From: Siphonodentalium dalli | Lineage: Eukaryota; Mollusca; Scaphopoda; Gadilida; Siphonodentaliidae | Assembly (NCBI GenBank): GCA_032622095.1 | Contig: CP136063.1 | Location: forward strand, 82,439,980 to 82,503,979 | Length of the DNA: 64,000 bases | Direction: 5' to 3' | Shown: one piece after another, positions 34,590 to 46,609 of the stretch | How positions within the stretch are numbered: the first letter of the stretch is position 1 | How the letters are laid out: every line of letters starts with the position of its first letter | The notes under the pieces: generated by a model | The model's database searches: none | Told to the model about the DNA's origin: nothing | The model's input: only the letters and a program-made list of their open reading frames with translations | Made by a program: the position numbers and the translations under genes

Positions 34590-35101
34590 ATCTTATACTT
34601 ACTGATACTTATAGATCTTATAATTTCCCGGATTCGGTCTGAAATGCCAAGTCCAATTCCGCTACCCCCCCCCCCCCCCCTCATACCTCACCCGCCACGA
34701 AGATCCTCTATATAGAGATGCATATCTACCATCTGGAGGCATCTACCGACTGGTATCAATTAAAGAGATAATTTTTCTCAGTTTGATCTGTTTGCAAAAG
34801 CTTTATTCTGTGGTTCAGTAAATAACTAACGATCCAAGCGCAGTAACTCTATATGAAGCCCCATCTCAAGAATCTTGGAAATGGATGAGAAAACTTATTG
34901 GCGGATGGCGATATTGTTTTTGTATTGGGCGATTATTTTCCAACTAGCCCGGTATATGTCTGCGTTTACATGGCATTTGCTCAACGTCAGGGACACAGTA
35001 ATGTGTTGCATGGAAACTACTATGCATCTACACATGCGAGTTATAATTGTTATCCCTAAACCATAAATCATATTTTATCTTAGCCGGGTTAAGCCTGAAG
35101 A
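34590..35101 (+). repeat. Unit U copy 2, left part
   Basis: From TTATAGATCTTATAATTTCC to AGCCGGGTTAAGCCTGAAGA. It is nearly collinear with 27826-28305 and interrupted at the CCTGAAGA site by the hAT element. Confidence 0.82.
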
Positions 35102-36098
35102 CAGAGACATGGCGACTGGGGGGGGGGGGGTTTGGGGGGGGGGGGGATATTTCATATCTGCAAAACAGTAGTTGTCAATTTTTTGACTGAAATGGTCATC
35201 AGTCAGCATCAGTTGGAAATTTTCCAACCTTATGGGGGTGACAGGTTGGAAATTTCCAACACTTGGAAAGCTTGTGTCCTGGTCCCTCCCCGGGGCCAGT
35301 CAAAATCTTCTAGTTAATTTAAGAAAACAATATTGTCATACATTTGGTCAACATGTCATTGGATTTGTCATCAGTTGGAAATTTTCCAACCTGAGTGTGG
35401 GTGTCAGGTTTGAAATTTCCAACTCTAGGAAGGCTTGAGGCTAGTCTAAATGCTACGATTTTGCGATTTTCTTGTTCAGATTTCAAATCCCCCCCCCCCC
35501 CCCCCCGGGCCGAACCATGGTCGGCCCGGTGTGTCATTGTGCCTCCACGTGGCCAATATAAAACTGCTAATTAGTTTAACAAAACAATATTTTACTACAT
35601 TTGGTCAAACTTGTGGACTGAAATGGTCATCAGTTGGAGAATTTTCCAACCTGAGGGGGAGTATGAGGTTTGAAATTTCCAACACTATAGGAAAGCTTCA
35701 GTTGAGACCAGTCAATGATACTAGGATTTGTGATTTTCTTGTATAGTTTTCAAAATTTCTCACACTGGGCCGAACAACCAAAATCATGCTGCCCGGTGTG
35801 TCCTGGTCTCTTGCCCCTAGCCTGTGCATTTGTCTGGAGTTAGACCACTAGATGTTAGGATTTATGCATTTTTTTTAAGGTTTGAATATCTGAATGTTCT
35901 CATACCGGGAATATAGAACGATGGTTTGTGAATATATAGGATATTAGGCCTGAGCACTGAGGTGCAAGGGGGCGGGGTGCAAATGGAATTATGCAAAAAA
36001 TTGTGTTTGGTCTGATTTGATTCAGGGGGGGTGCAGTTGGAATTATTCAAGGTGGACACCCCCCCCCCCCGAATGGAGCCCCTCTGGCCACATCCCTG
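35102..36098. mobile_element. hAT-type non-autonomous element with 8-bp TSD
   Basis: Ends CAGAGACATGGCGACTGG and GGCCACATCCCTG. It is flanked by the exact 8-bp repeat CCTGAAGA (35094-35101, 36099-36106). The uninterrupted sequence is preserved in unit U copy 1 (CCAAGCCTGAAGAATATCC), which confirms the insertion. The interior holds three TTGGAAATTTTCCAAC-type palindromic blocks and long C/G runs. No transposase. Confidence 0.9.
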
Positions 36099-36106
36099 CC
36101 TGAAGA

Positions 36107-36185
36107 GTACCCCAACGTGAGCCATGACCACATGCAGATGGTGAGTCTCACCCGGTATATGGTCTATATTACATGTACCTTTTCC
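36107..36185 (+). repeat. Unit U copy 2, right part
   Basis: GTACCCCAACGTGAGCC through CACATGCAGATGGTGAGTCT and CGGTATATGGTCTAT match 28308-28370. Confidence 0.82.
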
Positions 36186-36289
36186 AATGTTTACCATCAA
36201 GTTTTGATTAAACTTTGGTATCTTATTTGGCTAATGGTATATTATCAGTAACTCGTAAATTAGTGGTAAGTCGTATATAATGATTACAT

Positions 36290-36400
36290 AAATACAATGG
36301 TTTTGACACGAACAATCTTATTATTTGAGAGTTATTAATCATGAAAATAATAACAAAGTCAATCTATATTTTCATGTACATGTTGATGATAGTTATTTTA
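36290..36400 (+). repeat. Dispersed repeat R7 fragment
   Basis: AATGGTTTTGACACG and TTATTTGAGAGTTATTAATC match parts of 30510-30600 and 49630-49690. Confidence 0.6.
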
Positions 36401-36409
36401 TGGACTACT

Positions 36410-36875
36410 TTTGTTTTTTCGCATGAACACCCTTCAAAGGCATTTTAATGTCCATTCCATTCATATTTGATAAAAGAAGTTCAGGAATATTAGCTTAAAG
36501 TTCATTCTTGTCTGACATGAATCATAGAATGTACTTAATTTGTGTAACTGAGTTTGAAAGCTCTTTCCACTGCTGTGATAAAATAGTTGTATCTGTAATA
36601 TTTGAATTTACAAAATGCTTTATGTTGAACATCAAACATTATTATATTATTGCATTAAAGGTACTCAATCCGACCCGATGGTCCCCATATCATCAGATAA
36701 CAACAAGAAACATTTTTTGAAATGCCGCCTTAGTTATCATAATTGATTAATCGCCCAAAATTAATGCTAACCACAGTCAACTATAGCATAAAATTGCCCA
36801 AAAGCTTTTATTTATCAACATTTTATTCAATGAAATTTTGCCGGTTTGTCAAATATCTGACACAAAAAAGCCACT
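36410..36875. other. No recognisable feature
   Basis: No gene or repeat supported. Confidence 0.4.
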
Positions 36876-36879
36876 TGAT

Positions 36880-37165
36880 TTTAGAGTCACCCATCTTCTC
36901 TAGAACCATAAGACTGAATGGGTTCATATTTGGTGTGGATGTTCCCTATGTGACTCACATTGAGATTTGTTCAAATGAGGTCACCTGGTTAAAAAGTTGC
37001 GAAGCTAGGACCTTAAATCTTTCCTACCATAGTAATTCTTAAAATGACTTCTTCTCAAGTTCCATCTGGTCGAATGGTTTCATATTTGGTATAAGGGGGT
37101 TCTTGAGTGACTGTGGTTCAGATTTGTCCAAATGAGTTCACTGGGCCGAAAGTGGGCGGAGCCAG
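36880..37165 (-). repeat. Element A/B/C module, inverted
   Basis: On plus it reads ATGGGTTCATATTTGGTGTG, GAGATTTGTTCAAATGAGGT and AGTAATTCTTAAAATGACTT, the reverse of the standard modules. It lies directly before element B. Confidence 0.65.
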
Positions 37166-39548
37166 TGACTTAACTCCATAAAGAAAAAAATTTGGATTTT
37201 TTTTAATGAAAATTTTATTTTTTATTTTAAAATTTAATTTGAACAAGACAGTCATGACTGTGGGGTCGCTCACCAGACTGCAAAAACTGATAAGACTGGG
37301 ACTCTGGAGACCACAACAGTCAGAACTTTTCATAATCACTTTAAAAGAAGTAGATCTAAACAGGATATGTGGCTAGAGAGACTTCACGTATGTAGATTGG
37401 TGAAAATCCACCTTGAAATTACCAACTGTACACTACTGATCACCCCCCTCCTCCAGCTCAACAAGTCCCCTCCCGATCGGGCTCCAAACTCCCAAGTCTT
37501 AGGTTGGAATTTCACAACCGACACCTCAAACTTTCTCAATTGTGGGAAATTTCCAATCTCACAAGCACCTTTTTATAAAACCATTTAGACATGTTTGAAG
37601 TCCAATTATCCATGGACCCAAAATACCATACATGTACATCAGATTAATCAGTCAGGTGGTTCCAAGGTAGATGTTTTAATGAATTTGGTATTTCAATGAT
37701 TTTATTAGACACAAAAGTGTTAACTCCCCATAGCCCCGCCATTTCTTGACAGGTTGACCTCATTTTAAACAAATCTGAATCTCAGTCACTAAAGGATCCT
37801 CCTGATTCCTCCATACTATATGCAAGCTAAATAGTCCAACCTCTCTTGAGAAGACATTTTAAGAATTACTATAGAGACATATAGTTATGTCCCTGGTACC
37901 ACCATATTTAACCTGGTGACCCCATCTGAATAAATTTGAATCCCAGACACCAAAGAACCCTTCATACTAATACTAAATATCAGTAAAATAGAAGACCTGA
38001 TGGTCCTTGTGAAGGAAGCATATTAAGAAGGAAACTGTCCTTCGCTTGGCCCCTATTTGACCAGGTGACCCCATTTTTTAAAATCTGAATTGCGGTCAAA
38101 CAAGAACATTCCATGCTAAATGAGCCAACTAATTCTTGCAAACATATTTTAAGAATTACTATGGAGTGAAATAGTTATGTCTCTGCCCTTATTTGACTTT
38201 GTGATCCCATTTTCACAAATCTGTCACTCAAGGTAATTTCATACCAAATATAAGCAAAATAGGTCATTTGATTCTTGCATAGTCTGCATAGAAGACATAT
38301 CTTGAATTACTATGGAGAGAAAGAGTAATGTAGCTGGCCTTGCACCTACTTGACCTTGTGACCCTGATTGAACACAATCACCACAGGAGCCTCAATATTA
38401 AATACCATGAGCTATATAGAGCTGGTGGTTCTTTCAAAGAACACTTTTCAAGTTTGCCAAATATGTTCTAGTGAAGTGGTGGATGTGGGAGTGTTAAATG
38501 TCCTGTTGAACAAGCCTGCAAATAGCATGTCTGTCATTTGCAGAATGAGGTCCCCAGAGGGTGAATTTAGTGACGCTATCTCGGATAGCAGGCTAGCATC
38601 AATAAACTCACCATCTGGGACCCTCATTCTGCTAAGGCCCTCAACTGCTATGGCAGACCTAGGATCAGATTGAAGTTCCCCAGTTGAAGTTCGTGATGTT
38701 CACCCATTGGGCACCTCAATTATGAATTTTATCTTCTGCAAATTAGGGGATATAGAAACTTCCTAGAAGGGAAATGTAAAAGCAATGTTAATTTGATACT
38801 AGAGATACTTCCCGGAAGATGAGGCCTAAGCAGAATGAGGTCCCGCTGTGCAGGATAGCATCACTAAATTCACCCTCTGGGGACCTCATTCTGCAAACGA
38901 CAGACATGCTATTTGCAGGCTTGCTGTTGAAAGATTTGAACAATACATATGATAGATTGTTGGATGTAATTGGGAATTAATAACCTCTAGCAGATAGCCA
39001 GAGAATGTTTAGAGATATGTCAGATTTCACTTGACATGCATTGGCATACATACAGTTGGAACCAAAAGTAATACTTCTTATTAATGATTCTCTGTCAAAT
39101 ATTTGAGTAAATATTAATTTTGGGACCAGGGAATGCAAAACAATAGCAGCAGTGTATTACTTATATTCTGCAGCCCAGTCGTCAGACTAATTAATTATCT
39201 TGTCAGTGACAATGAATATGCCATTGCAGTTTGGAGACCACCGCATTACACATTTTAGCAGTTTTCTCTGAATATTGCTGTACTGGCAGTGGGTGTGGAA
39301 TGTTTTCAATTTTATTGCATGAGCTTGGTGCTAATCTGTCATTTATATATCATAAAACACTCCCTGTCCTTATAACAAGGTCACCTGTGGTTTGGTGGGA
39401 TTTGGCAATGGTCTCTAAACTGATTGTGGCTCTATAAACCTGGGGATGGATGTCTACTCTAATTACTTTTAAATTACCACAGCTGTGCTGTGTGGAGATG
39501 TCAATTATAATATAGCCATGTAGTCAATATCATTTAATGGCAGGGACC

Positions 39549-40455
39549 TTAGGCCAAAACAAAAAGATTGTATGTTTCCGATAACGGAGCGAAAAAATTA
39601 GGGTAGGTAGGTAGGGAAATGTTTTTTTTTTATTTTATTTTGATATTTTCTATCCAGCTTCAGAAATATTGAACTACCTCGACCGAAATGACATAAAATG
39701 CCAACTCGGGTTGAGGGGAAAGTATTACTTGATCAACACGGTGGAAATATACATTAAGATTGATAAAAGATCAAACTTACTTCATGCTTATAAAGTATGT
39801 TTTTTGTTATTCACATTCCATATTTTCATAAATTTGCTATAAACTTAGTACGAAATTCATGTCGCTAACTTTTTATAAGAATTTTACACATAATACCGCC
39901 ATTATACCGTACTTGTATTGTGACGACTACATCCCATTGTCTGGAGGTAGTCATGGGTACACCCAACCTAGCATGCCTGGTTTTTGGAAACAGTAGCTAT
40001 ACATGTACACCTAACATGTGGTGATAACCTCTATACATGTATATATACAGATAAACACCCACCATGTCTGTTGATAGTGTTCCTATGTTCCATAAGACCC
40101 AAACAAGGCATAAAGCAGGCATGAGATCCACTCTCAGGAAATTAAAATTGAAAAATGCATGCCCATCAGTCAACAACCCATCACACACCTGGGGGCGTTT
40201 GAGACAGCAGTCACTTCATGGTCACTTTTCACAGGGATATGTTAGAAACCATGTGTTTTGAACACTAATGACCATCAATATTTATGTGCATTAGAGGTAA
40301 AAAAAAATAAAAATAAAAATAAAAAACAAAAATAAAAAATTATTTCAGAAAATTTTGACTTTTTCTCAAAATATCAATAAAAAGATTAGGGTCGGCCGGT
40401 TATTTTTAGGGTCGGTCGATGTACGGAAACATAGCATTTTTTTTTTTGGCCTTAC
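39549..40455. mobile_element. AGGCC-ended TIR element in duplication copy 1
   Basis: Ends TTAGGCCAAAACAAAAAGAT and, inverted, AGGCCAAAAAAAAAAAATGC, each followed by TGTTTCCG. It has ATTAGGGTAGGTAGGTAGG in one arm and the inverse of CCGACCCTAAAAATAACCGG in the other, as in 59726-61078. Confidence 0.6.
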
Positions 40456-40552
40456 TACAGTGCATGGGGGAGGGGGTTGGGATTGGGTAGGGGCGGGGTA
40501 GGGGGTGTGGGGTTATGGTTTTGGTGTGTATACAAAAAAAGAAAAAAGATCA

Positions 40553-40733
40553 AAGGTTAAAATGAAAACAATATTGGTTAAAATGAAAAAAATATTTATT
40601 TGAATTTTGATATTTTTCATTTTGATTTTGATTTTTTTTTAAATTGTCAATTTAAAAAAAAAAAAATGAAAAATGAAAAATATCAAAATTCAAATAAATA
40701 TTTTTTTCATTTTAACCAATATTTTTTTCAGAG
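40553..40733. repeat. AT-rich fold-back
   Basis: GGTTAAAATGAAAACAATAT...TTTATTTGAATTTTGATATT followed by its inverse after a T/A-rich loop. The arms are about 75 bp. Copy 2 of the duplication retains only the left arm. Confidence 0.75.
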
Positions 40734-40740
40734 CAAGGAT

Positions 40741-43345
40741 ATATAGTTATGTCCCTGGTACCACCCTATTTAACCTGGTGACCCCATCTGAATAAATTTG
40801 AATCCCAGACACCAAAGAACCCTTCATACTAATACTAAATATCAGTAAAATAGAAGACCTGATGGTCCTTGTGAAGGAACCATATTAAGAGGGAAACTGT
40901 CCCCTATTTGACCAGGTGACCCCATTTTTTAAAATCTGAATTGCGGTCAAACAAGAACAGTCTCTGGCTCTGCCCTTATTTGACTTGGTGATCCCATTTT
41001 CACAAATCTGTCACTCAAGGTAATTTCATACCAAATATAAGCAAAATAGGTCATTTGATTCTTGCATAGTCTGCATAGAAGACATATCTTGAATTACTAT
41101 TGAGAGAAAGAGTAATGTAGCTGGCCTTGCACCTACTTGACCTTGTGACCCTGATTGAACACAATCACCACAGGAGCCTCAATATTAAATGCCATGAGCT
41201 AAATAGAGCTGGTGGTTCTTTCAAAGAACACTTTTCAAGTTTGCCAAATATGTTCTAGTGAAGTGGTGGATGTGGGAGTGTTAAATGTCCTGTTGAACAA
41301 GCCTGCAAATAGCATGTCTGTCATTTGCAGAATGAGGTCCCCAGAGGGTGAATTTAGTGACGCTATCCCGCATAGCAGGCTAGCATCACTAAATTCACCC
41401 TCTGTGAACCTCATTCTGCTAAGGCCCTCAACTGCTATGGCAGACCTAGGATCAGATTGAAGTTCCCCAGTTGAAGTTCGTGATGTTCACCCATTGGGCA
41501 CCTCAATTATGAATTTTATCTTCTGCAAATTAGGGGATATAGAAACTTCCTAGAAGGGAAATGTAAAAACAATGTTAATTTGATACTAGAGATACTTCCC
41601 GGAAGATGAGGCCTAAGCAGAATGAGGTCCCGCTGTGCAGGATAGCATCACTAAATTCACCCTCTGGGGACCTCATTATGCAAACGACAGACATGCTATT
41701 TGCAGGCTTGCTGTTGAAAGATTTGAACAATACATATGATCGATTGTTGGATGTAATTGGGAATTAATAACCTCTAGCAGATGGCCAGAGAATGTTTAGA
41801 GATATGTCAGATTTCACTTGACATGCATTGGCTTACATACAGTTGGAACCAAAAGTAATACTTCTTATTAATGATTCTCTGTCAAATATTTGAGTAAATA
41901 TTATTTTTGGGACCAGGGAATGCAAAACAATAGCAGCAGTGTATTACTTATATTCTGCAGCCCAGTCGTCAGACTAATTAATTATCTTGTCAGTGACAAT
42001 GAATATGCCATTGCAGTTTGGAGACCACCGCGTTACACATTTTAGCAGTTTTCTCTGAGTATTGCTGTACTGGCAGTGGGTGTGGAATGTTTTCAATTTT
42101 ATTGCATGAGCTTGGTGCTAATCTGTCATTTATATATCATAAAACACTCCCTGTCCTTATAACAAGGTCACCTGTGGTTTGGTGGGATTTGGCAATGGTC
42201 TCTAAACTGATTGTGGCTCTATAAACCTGGGGATGGATGTCTACTCTAATTACTTTTAAATTACCACAGCTGTGCTGTGTGGAGATGTCAATTATAATAT
42301 AGCCATGTAGTCAATATCATTTAATGGCAGGGACCTTAGGCCAAAACAAAAAGATTGTATGTTTCCGATAACAGAGCGAAAAAATTAGGGTAGGTAGGTA
42401 GGGAAATGGTTTTTTTTAATTTTATTTTGATATTTTCTATCCAGCTTCAGAAATATTGAACTACCTCGACCGAAATGACATAAAATGCCAACTCGGGTTG
42501 AGGGGAAAGTATTACTTGATCAACACGGTGGAAATATACATTAAGATTGATAAAAGATCAAACTTACTTCATGCTTATAAAGTATGTTTTTTGTTATTCA
42601 CATTCCATATTTTCATAAATTTGCTATAAACTTAGTACGAAATTCATGTCGTTAACTTTTTATAAGAATTTTACACATAATACCGCCATTATACCGTACT
42701 TGTATTGTGACGACTACATCCCATTGTCTGGAGGTAGTCATGGGTACACCCAACCTAGCATGCCTGGTTTTTGGAAACAGTAGCTATACATGTACACCTA
42801 ACATGTGGTGATAACCTCCATACATGTATATATATACAGATAAACACCCACCATGTCTGTTGATAGTGTTCCTATGTTCCATAAGACCCAAACAAGGCAT
42901 AAAGCAGGCATGAGATCCACTCTCAGGTAATTAAAATTGAAAAATGCATGCCCATCAGTCATCAACCCATCACATACCTGGGGGCGTTTGAGACAGCAGT
43001 CACTTCATGGTCACTTTTCACAGGGATATGTTAGAAACCATGTGTTTTGAACACTAATGACCATCAATATTTATGTGCATTAGAGGTAAAAACAATAAAA
43101 AAAAAAAAGGTCTGTCGATGTACAGAAACATAGCATCTTTTTTTTTTGGCCTTACTACAGTGCATGGGGGGAGGGGGTTGGGATTGGGTAGGGGCGGGGG
43201 GTAGGGGGTGTGGGGTTATGGTTTTGGTGTGTATACAAAAAAAGAAAAAAGATCAAAGGTTAAAATGAAAAAAATATTGGTTAAAATGAAAAAAATATTT
43301 ATTTGAATTTTTGTTTTTTTCATTTTGATTTTTGTTTTTTTTTGT
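40741..43345 (+). repeat. Tandem duplication in element B, copy 2
   Basis: Direct copy of 37879-40740; the junction is ATATAGTTATGTCCCTGG. The high identity indicates a recent event. Confidence 0.93.
42336..43157. mobile_element. AGGCC-ended TIR element in duplication copy 2
   Basis: Copy of 39549-40455 carried along by the tandem duplication, with a deletion near its right arm (43090-43115). Confidence 0.6.
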
Positions 43346-43698
43346 TTAAATTGAACAAGGATTTAAATTTAAAAATATTTTGTTTGTTAAATTTTTGTTT
43401 ATTATGAGTTACGTCCCTGGCTCTGCCCTATTTGACCCAGTGACCACATTTGAACAAAACTGAACCCCAGTCACTCAATGAACCTCCATACCAAATATTA
43501 ACTAAATCGGCCCAATGGTTTTTGACAAGAAGTCGTTCTAAGAATTACAATAGAGGAATAGAGTTATGGCCCTGGTTTCGCAACTAATTGACCTAGAGAC
43601 ATCATTTGAACAAATCTGAGTGTGATTCACCCAGGGAACATCCACACCAAATATGAACCCATTTGGCCTTATGGTACTGGAGAAGAAGACGATTCTTG

Positions 43699-43742
43699 AC
43701 GGATGGACGGACGGACAGACAGACAGACGGATGGACGACGGA
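43699..43742 (+). repeat. (GGAC)n microsatellite in element B
   Basis: GGACGGACGGACAGACAGAC and further units, equivalent to 6957-7006. Confidence 0.9.
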
Positions 43743-43799
43743 CGAGGAGTGACGACTATAGCTCCACTGGAGACTTCATCTCAGGTGAGCTAAAAACTA

Positions 43800-44395
43800 A
43801 CCACATTATAACATCCGCCAGGATACATCGACTCATCCCATACAATTTAGTTGAAATAGGTCTAGGGGTCTGGGAGAAAAATCACGAACAGACAGATTGT
43901 TACCCTTGCCAATTGAGGGGTCCAAGTAAGTATATGTACCCCTGTTACAAATGCTGTTCTTTCACATTCCTAATGCCACAATATTATTTGAGAAGTCATC
44001 TATTCTTTCACTAGCAATATAAAACTTGTCTGTCTGCCATACTCTAATGTCTCCTGTGTATGAAATGGGATCTTATCTTATCTGACAGCGATTGATAAAC
44101 TAATGTTTATTTGTGCCATTCATTTCAATTTAAATTAGATTAATTCCCATGTGCTGTGTTCAATGCAAAACTGTACAGGCAAGTATTATATTAAATTTAT
44201 GTAGGATCTTGACTTGTTTTCATCTGTGATAAGATGTGTCCTATTTATTATGCTGACGATTTCAAGGAACAATTATCAAAGGTACCATGTTGATAACCCT
44301 TCCTTTAATTTTGTAACTTATTTTAATGAAAGTAAACTCACTTCAACTTCTATAATATACCATTTGAGATTACTAGATCAACGAATCTCGTAGAT
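43800..44395. other. No recognisable feature
   Basis: Non-repetitive interior at the right side of element B; no gene. Confidence 0.4.
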
Positions 44396-44399
44396 TGGG

Positions 44400-44725
44400 A
44401 TTTACATTTGGTTCAAATTCGGGCAGAGATAGGAGATTTAAAACTCCTGCACCCACCCTGTCTATGCTATGAATTCATGTTTGGTACTTGTATATAGATT
44501 CCTATATTACATGCAATAATTACTGATATTATCAGTAAGGTTTTGATAAATTTCCAACAGCTGGAGATCTTGAAGTACCAATTGTAATTTAGCTTGGTCC
44601 AGGTAATGGGCAATGATCTATTGGGGGATGGGGATGGATGTGCAGTTAGAAATTTCAAGGTGGACACCCCCATATCCCCTCCCACAGTTCAACAAAGACC
44701 CTCTACCTGTGTCCCTGTTTAGAAC
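44400..44725. repeat. hAT-like family fragment
   Basis: AAGGTGGACACCCCCATATC and GACCCTCTACCTGTGTCCCTG correspond to the right end of 35102-36098. A related fragment is at 45860-45980. Confidence 0.55.
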
Positions 44726-44879
44726 TACTTGTTATAAAGTGATTTGACAAGTACTGACTACTGTAGTCTTCAGAGTCCCAGTCTTCTCGGTATTTACAGT
44801 CTGATGAGCGACCCAGTCGTTGACTGTCTTGTTTAGTAAGACACACCCCTTACCGAGCATGAAGGCTTAATAAGCCTTC

Positions 44880-45215
44880 AACAATGATTCGCCAAGGATT
44901 CGAGTGCTTATGTCAATCACAATAAGCATTCGCTTAGGACTCGAGTGCTTATATCGATCACAGTAAGCACTCGCTTAGGACTCGAGTGCTTATATCGATC
45001 ACAGTAAGCACTCACTTAGGACTTGAGTGCTTATATCAATCACAGTAAGCACTCGCTTAGGACTCGAGTGCTTATATCAATCACAGTAAGCACTCGCTTA
45101 GGACTCGAATGCACTCGCTTAGGACTCGAGTGATTAAGATTCAGTGCAGGTATAAGCACTCGATAAGGAATCGAATCCTTAGGTCTCCCACATAAGCACT
45201 CTGGAAAATGAGGGC
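44880..45215. repeat. 41-bp tandem repeat
   Basis: About six units of AAGCACTCGCTTAGGACTCG followed by AGTGCTTATATCGATCACAGT. Each unit is itself partly palindromic (ACTCG...CGAGT). Confidence 0.9.
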
Positions 45216-45239
45216 TTGTGGCGAAGGCTAACATTTTCT

Positions 45240-46430
45240 GTTAACTAATAAAATTTAGACTTCAGCCAGACATATGACTCTAAAATCAGCATTCAAATTA
45301 AGGCTTCAATATATTGTTGGCCTCTTAGCCCTCGATGCTCGACTTAGAATATTTCAATACAAAACTGTTCTGAATCTGAAGCTGCAAACTAACCAAGTCC
45401 AACATGGAGAAACATATGGAAAAATTAATAATTATTTGGCAAATTTGTAGTTTTAACAATTTGTTTGGCAATATACATTTGAAAATATTCAGAATTTATC
45501 AAGCTTTAATTTCACATGGTGTAAATATTGTGGTTTAATCCGAATTTTAATAAATTAAAATTAATTAAATAATTAATAATTTTTCAACTTGCAGGACCCC
45601 ATATGGAAATGTCATATAGGAACCTATAGGAATCATATTGAAAATGACGATTCACATTAGGAAAATTATAGGACCGTATTTCCTATAGGAAAATTGCCAT
45701 GGATAAGGACATTTTGAGACAACCTATAGCAATAAATAATTTTATAGGATATTTTGCAATTTTCTCAAGATCTCTATATTTTTCTCAAGATATGTTGGCC
45801 CACTGATAATTCAGAACAGCTATATAAGTCTATATCATCCAAGGTACCAATTGAGAAAAATCAAAGCCCAAGGGGGAGGGTGCAATTTGGGGGTTGGTGC
45901 AAGGGAGGAAATGTAGTTGGAAATTCCAAGGTGAACACCCCCCTTGCCCAATGGAGACCCTCTAGCCACATCCCTGTATAAGTCTGATTCATCTCATTGC
46001 CAGTAATAAATCACTTTAACATTGTAATCAATCATACTGTTTAATTGGGACAACTGCTATACTCTGTGTCTATGAGTACCTGTTATGTAATCACCCTGAC
46101 TTGCCCTCAATGCAAATTGAGACCAGATGGAATTTTCTCAAATTTCACAAACTTTGGATAGCTCACAATGGGAAGTCATGGTTTATATTGGTTTTCTTTA
46201 TGTCACATGCAGGATTATTTACTGATAGTTTAAATTCAGGTCAGTATATACTTTGCATTTATTTTATCAAATTATAACATATAGGATGATGTTTATATTT
46301 ATACTTTATTCGTAATTTAAGTATTATAAATCACTGGCAATTTAATTTATAGTTAATAACATTTTAAATTGACAGGTCTCCAAAAAATATGAAATTTTGC
46401 TGAGGTTGCCTGAAAGATACAGGTCAATTA
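45240..46430. other. Interior of 44846-48838; no gene
   Basis: AT-rich, with a hAT-like end fragment at 45860-45980 (CACCCCCCTTGCCC, CTAGCCACATCCCTG) and CCTATAGG-rich sequence at 45600-45745. Confidence 0.45.
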
Positions 46431-46434
46431 AGGA

Positions 46435-46600
46435 TAGGATATTTTTTTTTTAGGATAGGATATTTTATTTCAATACACATACATATTACATAATAATGAT
46501 AACAATTATACATAATTATGTCGTATATTGTGGGGGATGGCATAATCTGGCAAGACTGTATTCCTGCCATCCCCATTATGGTAAATATAGAAAGTAATAA
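46435..46600 (-). repeat. Retroposon 3' end, inverted relative to 24290-24407
   Basis: TAGGATAGGATATTTT occurs twice at the tail (46429-46468), then TTTCAATACACATACATATT and GGGGGATGGCATAATCTGGC. Confidence 0.6.
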
Positions 46601-46609
46601 CTAATAGTA

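Larger units (their letters stand above)
37879..40740 (+). repeat. Tandem duplication in element B, copy 1
   Basis: The next 2.6 kb (40741-43345) repeats this segment almost base for base, for example the 68-codon frame at 39231 and again at 42018. Differences are mainly two deletions of about 75-90 bp in copy 2. The identical small frames are duplicates, not genes. Confidence 0.93.
37236..44836 (+). repeat. Modular repeat element B
   Basis: Begins AACAAGACAGTCATGACTG. An inverted, diverged copy of its first 85 bp is at 44752-44836 (CAGTCGTTGACTGTCTTGTT on plus). The pair may be its terminal inverted repeats. Inside are the same modules as element A, a 2.86-kb tandem duplication, nested AGGCC-ended elements and a GGAC microsatellite before CTATAGCTCC...AGGTGAGCTA (43759-43795). 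No conserved reading frame was found. Confidence 0.55.

Noticed and set aside
39231-42224. Two identical 68-codon ORFs (39231-39437 and 42018-42224)
   Set aside because: Identity is explained by the tandem duplication, not by protein-level conservation.
44880-45215. CRISPR-like regular repeats
   Set aside because: Contiguous tandem array without unique spacers, in a eukaryotic context; also considered and rejected for 12074-12511 and 24480-26930.
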